Shown here: positions 11,588 to 20,920 of the stretch, in pieces | Position numbering within the stretch: the first letter of the stretch is position 1 | Layout: each line of letters starts with the position of its first letter | Origin: Thiomicrorhabdus sp. ZW0627 | Lineage (GTDB): Bacteria; Pseudomonadota; Gammaproteobacteria; Thiomicrospirales; Thiomicrospiraceae | Length of the DNA stretch: 64,000 nucleotides | Reading direction: 5' to 3' | Assembly: GCF_029767005.1 (NCBI RefSeq) | Contig: NZ_JARUQR010000001.1 | Coordinates: forward strand, 1,202,258-1,266,257 | The notes under the pieces: generated by a model | Databases searched by the model: none | What the model was told of the DNA's origin: nothing | What the model saw: the letters and a program-made list of their open reading frames with translations, nothing else | Program-made: the position numbers and the translations under genes

Positions 11588-12685
11588 TTAATCCAATCTC
11601 TTATGAAAACGCTTGATTGCCAGAACCAAGGTAATGAACGTAAAGGCCATCAGTACCAACAGTTCGGGAAGCAATTCACCTAGCCCGGCCCCTCTCAACA
11701 TCACGCCGCGGATCAGGCGGACGAAGTGCGTCATCGGCAATATCTCCGCAATCCATTGCGCCAGCGTCGGCATGGCATTGAAAGGAAACATGAACCCCGA
11801 GAGAAGAATGGAAGGCAGCATGACGAAAATGGCCATCTGCAACGCCTGAAACTGGCTTTTCGCCAACGTTGAAAACAAAATCCCCAAGGACAGGTTGGCA
11901 GAGACAAACACCAGTGTAATGATGTAAACATCAACAACCAAACCCTGAATCGGCACATCGAAAATCATAAAACCGAGAAACAGCACCAGCGATACCTGGA
12001 TGAAACCGATGAGGATATAGGGCAAGATCTTTCCGATCATCAACTCGTTGGAGGTTATCGGGGTGTTGATCAACAATTCCAGATTCCCCCTCTCACGTTC
12101 CCTCACCAAAGAGATGGCTGTGAAGATCACCATGGTCATCGTCAGTATGACGCCGATCAGACCTGGCAGAGTATTCACGGCCGAACGCCGCTCGGGGTTA
12201 TAGTAGTTACGGACTTCAAACAACTTACCGGAAGACGCCGACTTCTGACTGCTTTGATGCTGCTGCATTGCTGTTAGCTGTTGTGCCGCCCCCAAGACGA
12301 TCGGGTCGCTGCCGTCCACCAACAATTGGGCTGCCGCCCGGCTGTCATCCTGGATTCGCCGTTCGAAATCCTCCGGAATCACAATACCGATGCTGACCTC
12401 TCCGGTTCGCAGCCTATCCTCAAGCTCCTTCTCCTCCCCGACCCGTGCATAAATGCGAACGACCTGAGACGCTTCCATATCTGTCACCAGATTATGGGAG
12501 AGCTGGGTATTTGCATAATCCACCACCGCGGCCGGTATATGGCGAATATCGGTATTGATTGCATAGCCGAACAAAAGAACCTGCATGATCGGAATGCCCA
12601 GAATCATGCCCACCGTCAAACGGTCGCGTTTGAGTTGCCACACTTCCTTGCGCATGACGGCAAACAGGCGGCGTAGCGACATCAT
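11588..12685 (-). CDS. ABC-2 type exporter permease
   Basis: This 365-residue permease has the ABC-2 layout: a first membrane helix near residues 24-44, a large extracytoplasmic loop (about 45-170), then five helices in the C-terminal half. The sequence LVRERERGNLELLINTPITSNELMIGKILPY is the typical conserved stretch of YhhJ/YbhR-type permeases. Its start overlaps the ATPase gene stop by 4 bp. It probably works with the ATPase and the lipoprotein HlyD as an efflux system; the substrate is unknown. Confidence 0.9.
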   Translation of the reverse strand: MMSLRRLFAVMRKEVWQLKRDRLTVGMILGIPIMQVLLFGYAINTDIRHIPAAVVDYANTQLSHNLVTDMEASQVVRIYARVGEEKELEDRLRTGEVSIGIVIPEDFERRIQDDSRAAAQLLVDGSDPIVLGAAQQLTAMQQHQSSQKSASSGKLFEVRNYYNPERRSAVNTLPGLIGVILTMTMVIFTAISLVRERERGNLELLINTPITSNELMIGKILPYILIGFIQVSLVLFLGFMIFDVPIQGLVVDVYIITLVFVSANLSLGILFSTLAKSQFQALQMAIFVMLPSILLSGFMFPFNAMPTLAQWIAEILPMTHFVRLIRGVMLRGAGLGELLPELLVLMAFTFITLVLAIKRFHKRLD

Positions 12686-13626
12686 CGATCATGCTCCTGC
12701 TTGCGTTTCTGCGTCGCGACGACGAAGACATCCTCCATCGACGGCGCCACTTCCCTTACCTGAACGTCTGTATCCAGAAAGCCGGTTTGCTGTTGGATAT
12801 AAGCGACCGGCTGGGCAATGCTTTTGTTGACCAGGATACGCAGATGCAGGCCGATATGCGAAACGCTGATCACGTCCGGCAAGGAAGCCAGATGGGGTTT
12901 CAGCTTCAAGACATCCGAATCTTCGACCTGTACGACCCAGGCCTCCATCGAAGCCATCAGGTCACTTGGTGAGCCATCGGCCACTTTGACGCCGTGATCT
13001 AAAATTGCCAAGTCGTGACAGCGTTCCGCCTCGTCCATGTAGTGGGTCGAAACCAAAATGGTGACGCCTTCGGCCACCAGGTCGAATAATGATTCCCAAA
13101 AGTCACGACGGCTCTGTGGATCAACCGCACTGGTCGGCTCGTCCAGAAACAAAAGTTTCGGATCATGCAATGTCGCCGTCGCCAAAGCCAGACGTTGGCG
13201 CTCGCCACCGCTCATATTGCTAGGAAAACGGTTTTGCAGACCCTGCAAATGGTAAACAGATAAGGCCTCATCAATTCGCCGATTCTGTGTTTTACCGGAA
13301 AGACCGTAGACCTGAGCCATGAAACGAAGGTTTTCCTTGACGGTCAGGTCGCTGTATAGGGAAAACGCCTGAGTCATATAACCGATATGTTTTTTGAGTT
13401 GTTCCGCCTGTTGCGGAACCTGGTGACCGAGTACATTGACCTCTCCCGAAGTCGGCAGCAACAGACCGCAAAGCATTCGAATCGCGGTCGATTTTCCGGA
13501 ACCGTTCGGCCCGAGGAAACCGTAAATCGTCTGCTTGGGAATGTGCAGATCCAATCCGTTCACGGCCGTCACGTCAGCGAACTTTCTGGTAAGTTGATGA
13601 CATTCAATGGCCAGTTCCGGATTCAT
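12682..13626 (-). CDS. ABC exporter ATP-binding protein
   Basis: This 314-residue ATPase energises the adjacent ABC-2 permease. Walker A is GPNGSGKST, the signature is MSGGERQRL, Walker B is LLFLDEPTSAVDP and the H-loop is VSTHYMDEAE. A C-terminal tail of about 80 residues after the ATPase fold is usual for YbhF/DrrA-like proteins. The order HlyD, ATPase, permease and the 2-bp and overlapping junctions show one operon. A good SD (GGAG) lies before ATG 13626. Confidence 0.93.
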   Translation of the reverse strand: MNPELAIECHQLTRKFADVTAVNGLDLHIPKQTIYGFLGPNGSGKSTAIRMLCGLLLPTSGEVNVLGHQVPQQAEQLKKHIGYMTQAFSLYSDLTVKENLRFMAQVYGLSGKTQNRRIDEALSVYHLQGLQNRFPSNMSGGERQRLALATATLHDPKLLFLDEPTSAVDPQSRRDFWESLFDLVAEGVTILVSTHYMDEAERCHDLAILDHGVKVADGSPSDLMASMEAWVVQVEDSDVLKLKPHLASLPDVISVSHIGLHLRILVNKSIAQPVAYIQQQTGFLDTDVQVREVAPSMEDVFVVATQKRKQEHDR

Positions 13627-13628
13627 GA

Positions 13629-14621
13629 TTACTCCGTTGTGGAATCGGTTTTGTCGTGTCTGAAAATGACGTTGACCGGAACGCCGGCGGAGAGTTCACG
13701 TGCCTCCGGCGCGAGCAAATCGATTTTTGCAAGATAACTTAACCGAGAGCGGTCATCCTTGGTCAACGCATAGTAAGGTGTGAAATCTGCCGACTGGCTG
13801 ATCGACCGCACCCTTGCCTTGAAAACTTGATCGACGCCGTCGACTTTAACATCAGCCAAAGTACCCGGCTTGACCCACGCGCGAATCTGTTCGGGAACGT
13901 GGACACGTGCATAAGGCTGCTTGCCGACCAACATCACCGCCACCACACTGCCGGTCTGCGGCTGCTCTCCTATCTGGAAGGGCAGACTATCCAGAACGCC
14001 TGCACTCGGAGCCCGAATCTGCAAACGCTGAAGGTTGATCTTAACCAGCTCTACCTCCGCCTCGGCGGCTTCAAGCTGATGCCTGACCTGCTCGATCTGC
14101 TCTTCCCGCGTACCGGAAACCAATTTCGAAAGGTTGGCCTGATCGTATTCCAGTTGAGCCTTGTCGATATCGAACTCGGCCTGGGCTTTATCAAGGTCTT
14201 CGCGGCTCACAAGATTTTTTACGCGCAGCTTTTCGATTCGCTTCAACTCAAGTCCGGCTAGTTTCAAGCGGCTTTTGGACTTGGCGACATTCTGTCTGGC
14301 CTGTTCAATCTCTTCCTCTCGGCTACCTTTGATCAATTCCTGCAAATTGGCCGCTAATTGGTCTCGGGTGGCGACGGCTTTATTCAAAGTGGCGGTAGCC
14401 CTGCGGTCGTCAAGAGTCAGGATCAGATCACCCGCTTTCAACACATCCCCCTCCTTGGCGGGACGTTCCACAATCGGTTCTCGGGCTTCGTTAATCAGCT
14501 CCACCCGATCCCACACCAAAAAGCCGGGCACAGTAAGTTGGGAATCTTGCTTCTCACAGCCCGCTACGAGAAGCAAACACAAAGGAATCAATAGGATTTT
14601 AGACAAGTTCTGACAATGCAT
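13629..14621 (-). CDS. HlyD-family periplasmic adaptor lipoprotein
   Basis: This 330-residue protein begins with a lipoprotein signal peptide (lipobox LVAGC, lipidated Cys at residue 22), then a biotinyl-lipoyl-like part, a long alpha-helical hairpin (about residues 80-200) and a beta-barrel region. The hairpin contains two related stretches (SREEEIEQAR and TREEQIEQVR). It would join the ABC-2 exporter to an outer-membrane channel. First gene of its operon. The SD is weak, but the signal peptide supports this start. Confidence 0.88.
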   Translation of the reverse strand: MHCQNLSKILLIPLCLLLVAGCEKQDSQLTVPGFLVWDRVELINEAREPIVERPAKEGDVLKAGDLILTLDDRRATATLNKAVATRDQLAANLQELIKGSREEEIEQARQNVAKSKSRLKLAGLELKRIEKLRVKNLVSREDLDKAQAEFDIDKAQLEYDQANLSKLVSGTREEQIEQVRHQLEAAEAEVELVKINLQRLQIRAPSAGVLDSLPFQIGEQPQTGSVVAVMLVGKQPYARVHVPEQIRAWVKPGTLADVKVDGVDQVFKARVRSISQSADFTPYYALTKDDRSRLSYLAKIDLLAPEARELSAGVPVNVIFRHDKTDSTTE

Positions 14622-14773
14622 GGTTTTTATGCCAACGTCGAAAGTAAGGTTTCATTCTAGTTGAAAAGCACAAAACAAATAAAGCGGGAATTACCGATCA
14701 AATCAGTGAAATAGTATGGATTAGTATGGATGGGGAAAAATGTTGCCCCTTACGGGGCTGGCGAATCACCTTT

Positions 14774-15322
14774 TTAATTCACGACAGTCGCGGCCTTTTT
14801 AACCGGCTCTTTCGTCCCATAGTAAACATAGCAAGCATTCTCTTTCCCTTCCTTAGGCAAAGGATAGTCTGAATCGCAAACGGCTTTGGCTTGCATTAAT
14901 GCTGACACAATCGTATGGGCAGAATAGATTTTCCACTCGCCACCTTCCTTCAATAAGAGTTGGGTCGCCTTAATGTTCTTAACCTCGTTAGTCTGGGGTG
15001 AACTCAACTCGGCAGAGACCTTAACAACAGCCATGTTTTCGTCCGATTCCTCAATGGTGGCACCTTTAATGGTGACGACTCGGTCTTTGTTCAAGATGGC
15101 GGTTTTCATATTGATCACACGTGAAAACTGTTCTTTTGAAAACGATTCCTTGTCTTTGGACGAAAGCAATTCATAACTTTCTCCGGGCCGATTATCCAAA
15201 AGATTTTGATAATAAAGCTTCCCGATCTCCATCTGTTTTTCCTGAATATCGGCTTCAGCCGCCGAGCACTCTAAAAAAAAGGTGGCTGAAAATACCAGTG
15301 CCAATAGTGATTTAATTTTCAA
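14774..15322 (-). CDS. Secreted protein of unknown function
   Basis: I do not recognise a named family. After a signal peptide (MKIKSLLALVFSATFFLECS, AEA cleavage) comes a mature domain of about 155 residues. Its layout (GKLYYQNLLDNRPGESYELLS..., then beta strands with a closing GGEWKIYS) is like small NTF2/DUF4878-type periplasmic proteins. I chose the TTG at 15322 because AGGAAG lies 6 nt upstream and gives a clean signal peptide. The upstream ATG at 15352 would add MLRCHKRKFE. Two cysteines near the C-terminus may form a disulfide. It stands alone between the exporter operon and the tRNA. Confidence 0.6.
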   Translation of the reverse strand: MKIKSLLALVFSATFFLECSAAEADIQEKQMEIGKLYYQNLLDNRPGESYELLSSKDKESFSKEQFSRVINMKTAILNKDRVVTIKGATIEESDENMAVVKVSAELSSPQTNEVKNIKATQLLLKEGGEWKIYSAHTIVSALMQAKAVCDSDYPLPKEGKENACYVYYGTKEPVKKAATVVN

Positions 15323-15504
15323 TTCAAACTTCCTTTTGTGACACCTTAACAACCGAATTTGCTAGGAACTTATAAAGCCCCCTACTGAACCTTCGGCTGG
15401 ATCACAATTAACTATAATGAATTTCTATTTCACCACAATAAACAAGCCGTCGCCATCCACAAAGATACGCAGAAAAGAAGAATAAATAGACAATTAAGAG
15501 AAAA

Positions 15505-15581
15505 TGGCGCGCCCGAGAAGATTCGAACTCCCGGCCTCTCCCTCCGGAGGGGAGCGCTCTATCCAGCTGAGCTACGGGCGC
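15505..15581 (-). tRNA. tRNA-Arg (anticodon CCG)
   Basis: A full cloverleaf can be drawn. Acceptor GCGCCCG pairs with CGGGCGC, the D arm is GCTC/GAGC, the anticodon stem is CTCCC/GGGAG with loop CTCCGGA, and the T loop is TTCGAAT. The anticodon CCG reads CGG arginine codons. CCA is encoded at the 3' end. The T stem holds two G-T wobbles. Confidence 0.95.
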
Positions 15582-15662
15582 ATAAGATTGGATGCCAGTA
15601 TTATAAAGTAAGAATCGCGTTTCAAGCGTGTTTTTTGAAAAATCCAACGCTCAAAAAAATGT

Positions 15663-15696
15663 ATTTAAAACCGAACAGGCCTGTCCGGTTTTAAAT
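15663..15696 (-). terminator. Terminator with CAGGCCTG core after the thymidine/AMP phosphorylase gene
   Basis: A nearly perfect 34-bp inverted repeat: ATTTAAAACCG, then ACAGGCCTGT, then CGGTTTTAAAT, with one mismatch pair. The A/T-rich arms give a U tract on either strand. It lies 40 bp past the stop of the phosphorylase gene and contains a copy of the iterated palindrome. Confidence 0.65.
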
Positions 15697-15735
15697 AACC
15701 TATTTGCGGCTCAAGAATACAGCAATACCAGCCGA

Positions 15736-17238
15736 TTATTTACCGATGGTGTAACCGGAATCGTGGTTAACGGCCTCTTTGGTGAAATTCAGATCTGACT
15801 GATGCTCAGCATAAATAGTATAAAGCAACTCGCCCTTTTCTACCGTGTCGCCAAGCTTCTTATGCAGATCAATCCCCGCCCCCTTGTCCTTTGGCGCGCC
15901 CGCTAAACTGGCGATACGGGCAATCTGGAAATTATTGATGGCGGTAACCTGCCCGGCCTTGTCCGCTTTGACTTCTAAAGTCAGCTCTCCTAGCGGAATC
16001 GGACGCTTCCTTTTACCTTGTGCTTCAACAATCGCATGAAATTTTTCCAGCGCACGACCGGAATCCAAAATATCACGTGCGATTGCATAGCCACGGCCGC
16101 CACGTACATCCGGATCGAACTCGATGATTCTGCCCGCTAGTTGCAATGCCTTTTCACGAAGTTCTTGAGGCGCCCCCGGATCGTTTTCCAAGACTTGCAC
16201 TACATCCCTGGCTTCCAAAACCGGTCCGACCCCTCGTCCGACAGGCTGGCGACCGTCGGTAATCATTACCTCAAGCTGCAAGCCCATGTTATCGCCGACA
16301 AATTCAAACAACTTTCGTAATTTCATCGCGGTGCCATGGCTACGGATTTTGGCGGTTGGGCCGACCGGAATATCGACAATCAAATGCGTCGCCCCAGCTG
16401 CGGCTTTTTTGGAAAGGATCGACGCCACCATTTGCCCCGGAGAATCCATCGACAACGGTCGTTCAACGGAAATCAAAACGTCATCCACAGGCGCCAGATT
16501 GGCAGTCCCGCCCCATGCCAGACAACCACGCAACTGACGAACAATCTTTTGTAACTGATGAATGCTCAGTTCGACATGACTGAGCACCTCCATGGTATCC
16601 GCCGTTCCGGCAGGTGAAGTGATCGCACGACTTGAGGTTTTAGGCATGAACAAGCCGTGAGCGGCTACAATCGGTACCACCAACATACTGGTACGGTTCC
16701 CCGGAATCCCGCCGATGCAATGTTTGTCTACCACCAATGGTTCGTCCCAATTGATGCGCTCACCGGTTTTGACCATCGCACGCGTCAGGTGCAATACCTC
16801 TTCACGCTCCATGCCGCTTTCGGTACACGCAACCAGATAGGCGGTAATCTCGATTTTAGAATAGCGATTGGCCGCAATATCCTGGATGATTTCCAAATAG
16901 TGTTTGTATTCCAATTCGTCACCGGCGATTTTACGGTGCACGTAAGAAAAGGAATGTGGCTGAGTGGCCGGACAGATACGTACACTGGAGCCTTCCGGTA
17001 AATTAAACTGTTCAAACACCTGCTCGCTCAAACCAAGCTGACCGGGTTCGACGATGGAATCGTCATCCACCACATTCAGTACCGCCACGACCGAAGCTCC
17101 GTTCTCGCTTGCATGAACTTCGATTTTGTTAAGTGCCTGGAAGCCTTCACTTCGGTAGATTTCACAGTTTCGGTGAAGGTAAGCGACGTTTTCTTTGTAG
17201 GTGTCGATGGCCACGCTGCGCAATTTTAAAGTCGACAT
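15736..17238 (-). CDS. Thymidine/AMP phosphorylase (archaeal-type subfamily)
   Basis: This 500-residue protein belongs to the type 2 subfamily of thymidine/pyrimidine-nucleoside phosphorylases, which includes archaeal AMP phosphorylase. It phosphorolyses a nucleoside or nucleotide. An N-terminal extra domain of about 90 residues precedes the catalytic core. Core motifs are [33 protein letters not shown] and [15 protein letters not shown]. The ATG at 17238 has AGAGA upstream and matches the family start; the frame reaches back to 17313 without support. Whether the substrate is thymidine or AMP cannot be settled here. Confidence 0.88.
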   Translation of the reverse strand: MSTLKLRSVAIDTYKENVAYLHRNCEIYRSEGFQALNKIEVHASENGASVVAVLNVVDDDSIVEPGQLGLSEQVFEQFNLPEGSSVRICPATQPHSFSYVHRKIAGDELEYKHYLEIIQDIAANRYSKIEITAYLVACTESGMEREEVLHLTRAMVKTGERINWDEPLVVDKHCIGGIPGNRTSMLVVPIVAAHGLFMPKTSSRAITSPAGTADTMEVLSHVELSIHQLQKIVRQLRGCLAWGGTANLAPVDDVLISVERPLSMDSPGQMVASILSKKAAAGATHLIVDIPVGPTAKIRSHGTAMKLRKLFEFVGDNMGLQLEVMITDGRQPVGRGVGPVLEARDVVQVLENDPGAPQELREKALQLAGRIIEFDPDVRGGRGYAIARDILDSGRALEKFHAIVEAQGKRKRPIPLGELTLEVKADKAGQVTAINNFQIARIASLAGAPKDKGAGIDLHKKLGDTVEKGELLYTIYAEHQSDLNFTKEAVNHDSGYTIGK

Positions 17239-17324
17239 AATTTTCTCTGTTGATTGGGGCGTTTGAAAACACAATATTGTCATTTTAACGACTATTCGCC
17301 CAACTTTCTGCAAATATCTGACAC

Positions 17325-17350
17325 AAAAAAAGGGGCTTAAAAGCCCCTTT
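17325..17350 (-). terminator. Rho-independent terminator of the DUF2202 gene
   Basis: On the minus strand a hairpin AAGGGGCTT/AAGCCCC with a short loop is followed by seven T. It begins about 25 bp past the stop of the DUF2202 gene. Confidence 0.85.
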
Positions 17351-17373
17351 ACACATCATGGCAATAATGCTGT

Positions 17374-18030
17374 TTATTCTAGGTTAGTTGTCTCCATCGG
17401 AGAGTTGATGATTTCGTCAAACTCTTCCTGTGAAATAAACTGTGGTTCATAAGTGAATCCGTTTTTAGTCAACACATCCCAGAAAGATCTCAAGTGGTTA
17501 CGGGAACCTTTCGTCAGTTCTTCATAAACCGCAACAATATCGTCATTACCATCCACTTTAGCGATCGCTTCGGCAATGTCCTTGATATCCAATTCTTCGA
17601 TCATGTTACCGACCTGCAAAGCCCCTTCAAGGCTGGCTGAGCCCATTTCCACTAACGCTTCATAAGTCTCTGTGAAGTGGTAATCGGTAAATACACCAAC
17701 CGTATCGTCGATTACAGGATCCGCCAACTGGTATTTTTCAATCAACAATGCAATCGTATCAGTATGTTTCTGCTCCGACTCGGCAACGTTCTTGAAAACG
17801 CTCAAACCCCATGCATCATAGAGTGTCAGATACACATCGCGAGCCAATTTCTCTTCCTCGCGCATGAAGATCAAACCTTGTTCTTCTTCAACAGAAAGCG
17901 CTTCCAAAGTTACATCATAAACTTCCGCTTCAACCACATCTGATTCCACCGTGGTTGTATCACTTGCGTTGACACTCATAGCCGCTGCCAACAAACCTAA
18001 TGCGAAAATATTTTTAATTGAATGTTTCAT
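17374..18030 (-). CDS. Secreted DUF2202 (ferritin-like) protein
   Basis: This 218-residue protein has a signal peptide (MKHSIKNIFALGLLAAAMSVNA) and then a DUF2202 domain, a ferritin-like helical bundle. Putative metal-ligand stretches are MREEEKLARDVY (about residue 56), ESEQKHTD and the late RNHLRSF. The mature protein is acidic. The family is of unknown function. Its upstream region holds two palindromic elements (18133-18150 and 18169-18186), one of which recurs before the YeeE gene, so regulation may be shared. A strong terminator follows. Confidence 0.85.
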   Translation of the reverse strand: MKHSIKNIFALGLLAAAMSVNASDTTTVESDVVEAEVYDVTLEALSVEEEQGLIFMREEEKLARDVYLTLYDAWGLSVFKNVAESEQKHTDTIALLIEKYQLADPVIDDTVGVFTDYHFTETYEALVEMGSASLEGALQVGNMIEELDIKDIAEAIAKVDGNDDIVAVYEELTKGSRNHLRSFWDVLTKNGFTYEPQFISQEEFDEIINSPMETTNLE

Positions 18031-18132
18031 AATCGTCTTCCTTTTTTGGGTTCGGAATCACTGGATTCCCTCGACGATTTTTATTATATGGAAAATTTTC
18101 CCATATTAAAGATTAAGTTTTCTATATTCAAT

Positions 18133-18150
18133 TATAAATAAAACTTATTA
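18133..18150. promoter_or_regulatory. 18-bp element shared with the yeeE promoter
   Basis: TATAAATAAAACTTATTA occurs exactly here and at 21175-21192. Its core AATAA-AAC-TTATT is an inverted repeat, as expected for a dimeric regulator. Here it lies about 100 bp upstream of the DUF2202 gene. Confidence 0.45.
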
Positions 18151-18168
18151 ATAAAAAACTTTGGCTTA

Positions 18169-18186
18169 TATTAGAAATTTCTAATA
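18169..18186. promoter_or_regulatory. Perfect 18-bp palindrome TATTAGAAATTTCTAATA
   Basis: An uninterrupted palindrome 19 bp past the protease gene stop and 139 bp before the DUF2202 start. It has no loop or U tract, so an operator is more likely than a terminator. A looser relative (TTCTAAAATTACTTAGAA) lies near 21050 in the yeeE upstream region. Confidence 0.35.
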
Positions 18187-18204
18187 ATTAAAAAGGAAGA
18201 AAAC

Positions 18205-18720
18205 TCAAAACAGAAAAGACGAAAAAAGCAGAAAACAACCATTATAGAAACTATGCAGGAAAACACCTGGATAGATTTGCCGATAACGGTCACGGAACCA
18301 ACCAAAGATCAAAGACGGAAACAAAACCACCAATGCCCACAATGGGGGGTGATAAAAAAAGTGCACTGCCACAAACAGTAAACTGATTACCAAGTTAGCA
18401 CGACTGATTCCAGCAAACGACTTGGCAAACCAGGCCTGCTGAATTAATTGTCCTTGTAGAATTCCTCGAAACAGAAGCTCCTCGACAAAAGGTTGCCACA
18501 ACACCAAAAGAACGATCGCATACCAACCAGTTTCAACCGGCTTAAACATTCCGGAAAAGAATATCCAGAACAACGCCAGACCAATCGGCCCCAACAGCAA
18601 AGCAAAATAAAACACTTTATGCTTAAGGAAATCGAATGACACGATCAGCCCGATTTCAGCAGTCAGTAGCGGCTTATCTTTCGCCATCCTGAATGGCTCC
18701 TTGAATGAATCTTGACTCAT
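18205..18720 (-). CDS. CPBP-type glutamic intramembrane protease, probable MrtJ of a JDVT-CTERM sorting system
   Basis: This 171-residue membrane protein has the CPBP (Abi/CAAX-like) catalytic signature: E80-E81...R85 in FVEELLFRG, H120 in FVAVHFF and H156/N160 in LHSFYN. Four or more hydrophobic helices are visible. The gene lies directly downstream of a large secreted protein whose C-terminus has the form of a JDVT-CTERM sorting signal. These tails are known to co-occur with a dedicated protease of this type. It probably cleaves that tail in the membrane. The CPBP call is firm; the specific MrtJ assignment rests on the neighbour. Confidence 0.8.
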   Translation of the reverse strand: MSQDSFKEPFRMAKDKPLLTAEIGLIVSFDFLKHKVFYFALLLGPIGLALFWIFFSGMFKPVETGWYAIVLLVLWQPFVEELLFRGILQGQLIQQAWFAKSFAGISRANLVISLLFVAVHFFYHPPLWALVVLFPSLIFGWFRDRYRQIYPGVFLHSFYNGCFLLFSSFLF

Positions 18721-18739
18721 TATAAAACCTAGACAATAA

Positions 18740-18770
18740 AAAAGGCGCCACTGAAATCAACTGACGCCTT
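18740..18770 (-). terminator. Terminator between the sorted protein and the protease gene
   Basis: On the minus strand AAGGCGTCAG pairs imperfectly with TGGCGCCTT across an 11-nt loop and runs into six T. It would uncouple or reduce protease transcription relative to its abundant substrate. Confidence 0.75.
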
Positions 18771-18805
18771 CCGTTTTCAAGGCTTACCAAATGGTAATGC
18801 TTCGT

Positions 18806-20920
18806 TTATTTTTGTCGTTGATAACGTCGGAAGCCCAAGAATGCCAATGCAGACAACACAATAGCTGGCAGTATTGGATCAAATTTGGCATTTTCGGTAA
18901 CGGTACAACCACCACTGGAACTGGATACCGCCTCACCAAGCCCCTCATAAGGATCTGTCGGCTCTACCGGCGCATCCGTTGTGGTCGCAACCGATGCGAC
19001 AGCATTAGTGTTAGTTCCGTCTGATTCGTTCCATACTGCATACACGGTTAAACCATCCGGTGTCGGGCGTAACTGTGACTCAAAGCGAGATTTGGCGTCC
19101 GGATTCGCAACACGCACTACCGGCTCGTAAGTCGCTCCCTTATCGAAGGTACGGGTATAGAAAATATCCAAATCGACAGGATCCTCGATATGGGTCGCCA
19201 CATTTGTCTGTGTTCCCCACGCAACAACAAATGCGTTTGAATTGTAGTTATCCGCTTCATTAGTGGAGGCAGGTGTCTTCACTAAACGAGGTTCACGTAC
19301 GGTAATACTTTTACTCGGCAAATTCGATAGGTTTTTAGGATTGCTCCAAGTGCCTGTCGCACCGTCATAATGACGCATCCAGAAATCGTAGTTAACTGTT
19401 GATGTGTAAGTTGCCAACGCCCAATCCGTTGTGTAGCTGTACCCTACATACAAATCATCACCAATAATGGCACCACGGTGCGCCATGGCATTTTCAATCT
19501 TGTTGGTTTCGGTCGTGTCGGATAAATTCGCCGACGTAGCCGTTGGCGTATTGCTACTCAAGTTAACGGCTGCCGCATTCGTCAATGTCGATGCTGTCGC
19601 ATAATCGGATGTTGCACAGTTTGTATCCACCACAGGCTGCATGTTCGTTGCATCCACACCATTAAATGCCAAACGCGCCACGATATCGGAAGGTCCGCCC
19701 TGATCATACTTCCCTTCTTTCCAGAAGATCCCCATCTGCAAACCGCTTACGGTTCCAGGCGTCGCCTGGGGGACAAAACGCACACGACGGGCGTTTTCAG
19801 CGGGATTAGAAATGATGCACCCTATTTGCCCGGCCGCGCTACTTGGATTGGTTGTATAAGCAAAGTTGTGGTAACGAATAAATTTACCAGTATCCAAACC
19901 GTTAGAACCCTTGGTTTCTTCATAAGCGACAACAATTTTAGGCCCGACAAGTGCCACATTCGGACGGGTCGCCGAAGCCTGACCACCATCAATCGCGGAA
20001 TCAGCCACAACTGCACCGTTCACATCTTTAATGACACCATGGTTCCCGGAAGCGGTACCGGTCAAATTATCAGTCAGACGCGCTGCTGCTGTAAAACCGG
20101 TTGGTTTACCTTTTGTCGCATCGGTTACATTCAGTTCATTCGTCGTCGTCGCAAACCAAATATCCGTACCATTAGAAGCCGTCGCTCCGGCAGCACCATC
20201 ACCGGAACCTTCGGCTTCACCCAATTGCAACCCTAGAGGATCTTCCTGCCAGTTAATCACCGCCTTACCAACCGAGTTCACTTTGCTGGAATCCTGCTTG
20301 GCATCACGCGAACCGTCGGACAACTGCACCGGTGTACTCCAGGAAGCCCCAGCGTTACCGGAGTAGGAAGCCCATGTACAACTAAAAGGTACTTCACGAT
20401 TTATGCGCTCATAATACGTTACAGACCTCTGAGCTCCACCTGAACAGTATTTATCTGTCCAGGTCAGCATTAAGTTGGAACCACCATTAGAAATGTTAGG
20501 CTTATCTGAATCACCCCAAAAAGCGGAAGGATCGCCATTATCCCCCTGCCAGTCTGTTGTCATACTGCTCAAAGTCGCCGTATTGGAAACGTTGACTGGA
20601 GCGCTCCAGTTCGATTCGACACTACAATCGACGGAGGCACTTGCACAAGTACGAACGAACACGTCTCTGGCAGCCCTTTCCTTATCACCTTTTACATCGT
20701 AGACAATTTTTGTCGAGTCGACTGCTTCACCAAACACGCTGATGAGCATTCCATTACCTAACCTGACCAGCTTAGTTTTGAAAGCGCTGCCCAAATCCGG
20801 AGACTGGGCATCCGATAAGCTAAACGGTGTACTGAAATCCAACTGTGTTCCTGCTGCATATACAACAGGACTCGTCAGGGAAGCCGCCATAGCGACTAAT
20901 AAATAATTCTTCGCAAACAT
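18806..20920 (-). CDS. Large secreted protein with JDVT-CTERM-like sorting tail (choice-of-anchor O type)
   Basis: This 704-residue protein has a signal peptide ending SPVVYAA. A long mature region resembles sialidase/beta-propeller-like exoproteins, with repeated blocks such as SNWSAPVNVSN, GASWSTPVQLSD and GTWSNPKNLSN. The tail is tripartite: GGCTVTENAKFDP (Cys672), then a hydrophobic helix, then RRYQRQK. That form, with an invariant-looking Cys-Thr-Val, fits the JDVT-CTERM class, which is cut and perhaps lipidated by a partner glutamic-type protease. The next gene encodes such a protease. From memory of the family it resembles choice-of-anchor O proteins. The function of the exposed part is unknown. 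The high Ser/Thr/Asn/Ala content suits a surface protein. Confidence 0.8.
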   Translation of the reverse strand: MFAKNYLLVAMAASLTSPVVYAAGTQLDFSTPFSLSDAQSPDLGSAFKTKLVRLGNGMLISVFGEAVDSTKIVYDVKGDKERAARDVFVRTCASASVDCSVESNWSAPVNVSNTATLSSMTTDWQGDNGDPSAFWGDSDKPNISNGGSNLMLTWTDKYCSGGAQRSVTYYERINREVPFSCTWASYSGNAGASWSTPVQLSDGSRDAKQDSSKVNSVGKAVINWQEDPLGLQLGEAEGSGDGAAGATASNGTDIWFATTTNELNVTDATKGKPTGFTAAARLTDNLTGTASGNHGVIKDVNGAVVADSAIDGGQASATRPNVALVGPKIVVAYEETKGSNGLDTGKFIRYHNFAYTTNPSSAAGQIGCIISNPAENARRVRFVPQATPGTVSGLQMGIFWKEGKYDQGGPSDIVARLAFNGVDATNMQPVVDTNCATSDYATASTLTNAAAVNLSSNTPTATSANLSDTTETNKIENAMAHRGAIIGDDLYVGYSYTTDWALATYTSTVNYDFWMRHYDGATGTWSNPKNLSNLPSKSITVREPRLVKTPASTNEADNYNSNAFVVAWGTQTNVATHIEDPVDLDIFYTRTFDKGATYEPVVRVANPDAKSRFESQLRPTPDGLTVYAVWNESDGTNTNAVASVATTTDAPVEPTDPYEGLGEAVSSSSGGCTVTENAKFDPILPAIVLSALAFLGFRRYQRQK

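Noticed and set aside
12682..14621. HlyD/ABC genes as part of the N-ATPase system
   Set aside because: They are co-oriented, but a separate promoter candidate lies between them and the proteins are ordinary exporter parts; no functional link is shown.
15408..15647. Small frame across the tRNA region
   Set aside because: It overlaps tRNA-Arg completely, as is common for spurious frames over tRNA genes.
18031..18204. TATTAGAAATTTCTAATA as a terminator of the protease gene
   Set aside because: There is no loop and no U tract, so I listed it as a possible operator.
18205..20920. Abi/CAAX gene as an abortive-infection or bacteriocin-immunity gene
   Set aside because: The neighbour with a CTERM-type tail makes a protein-sorting role much more likely.
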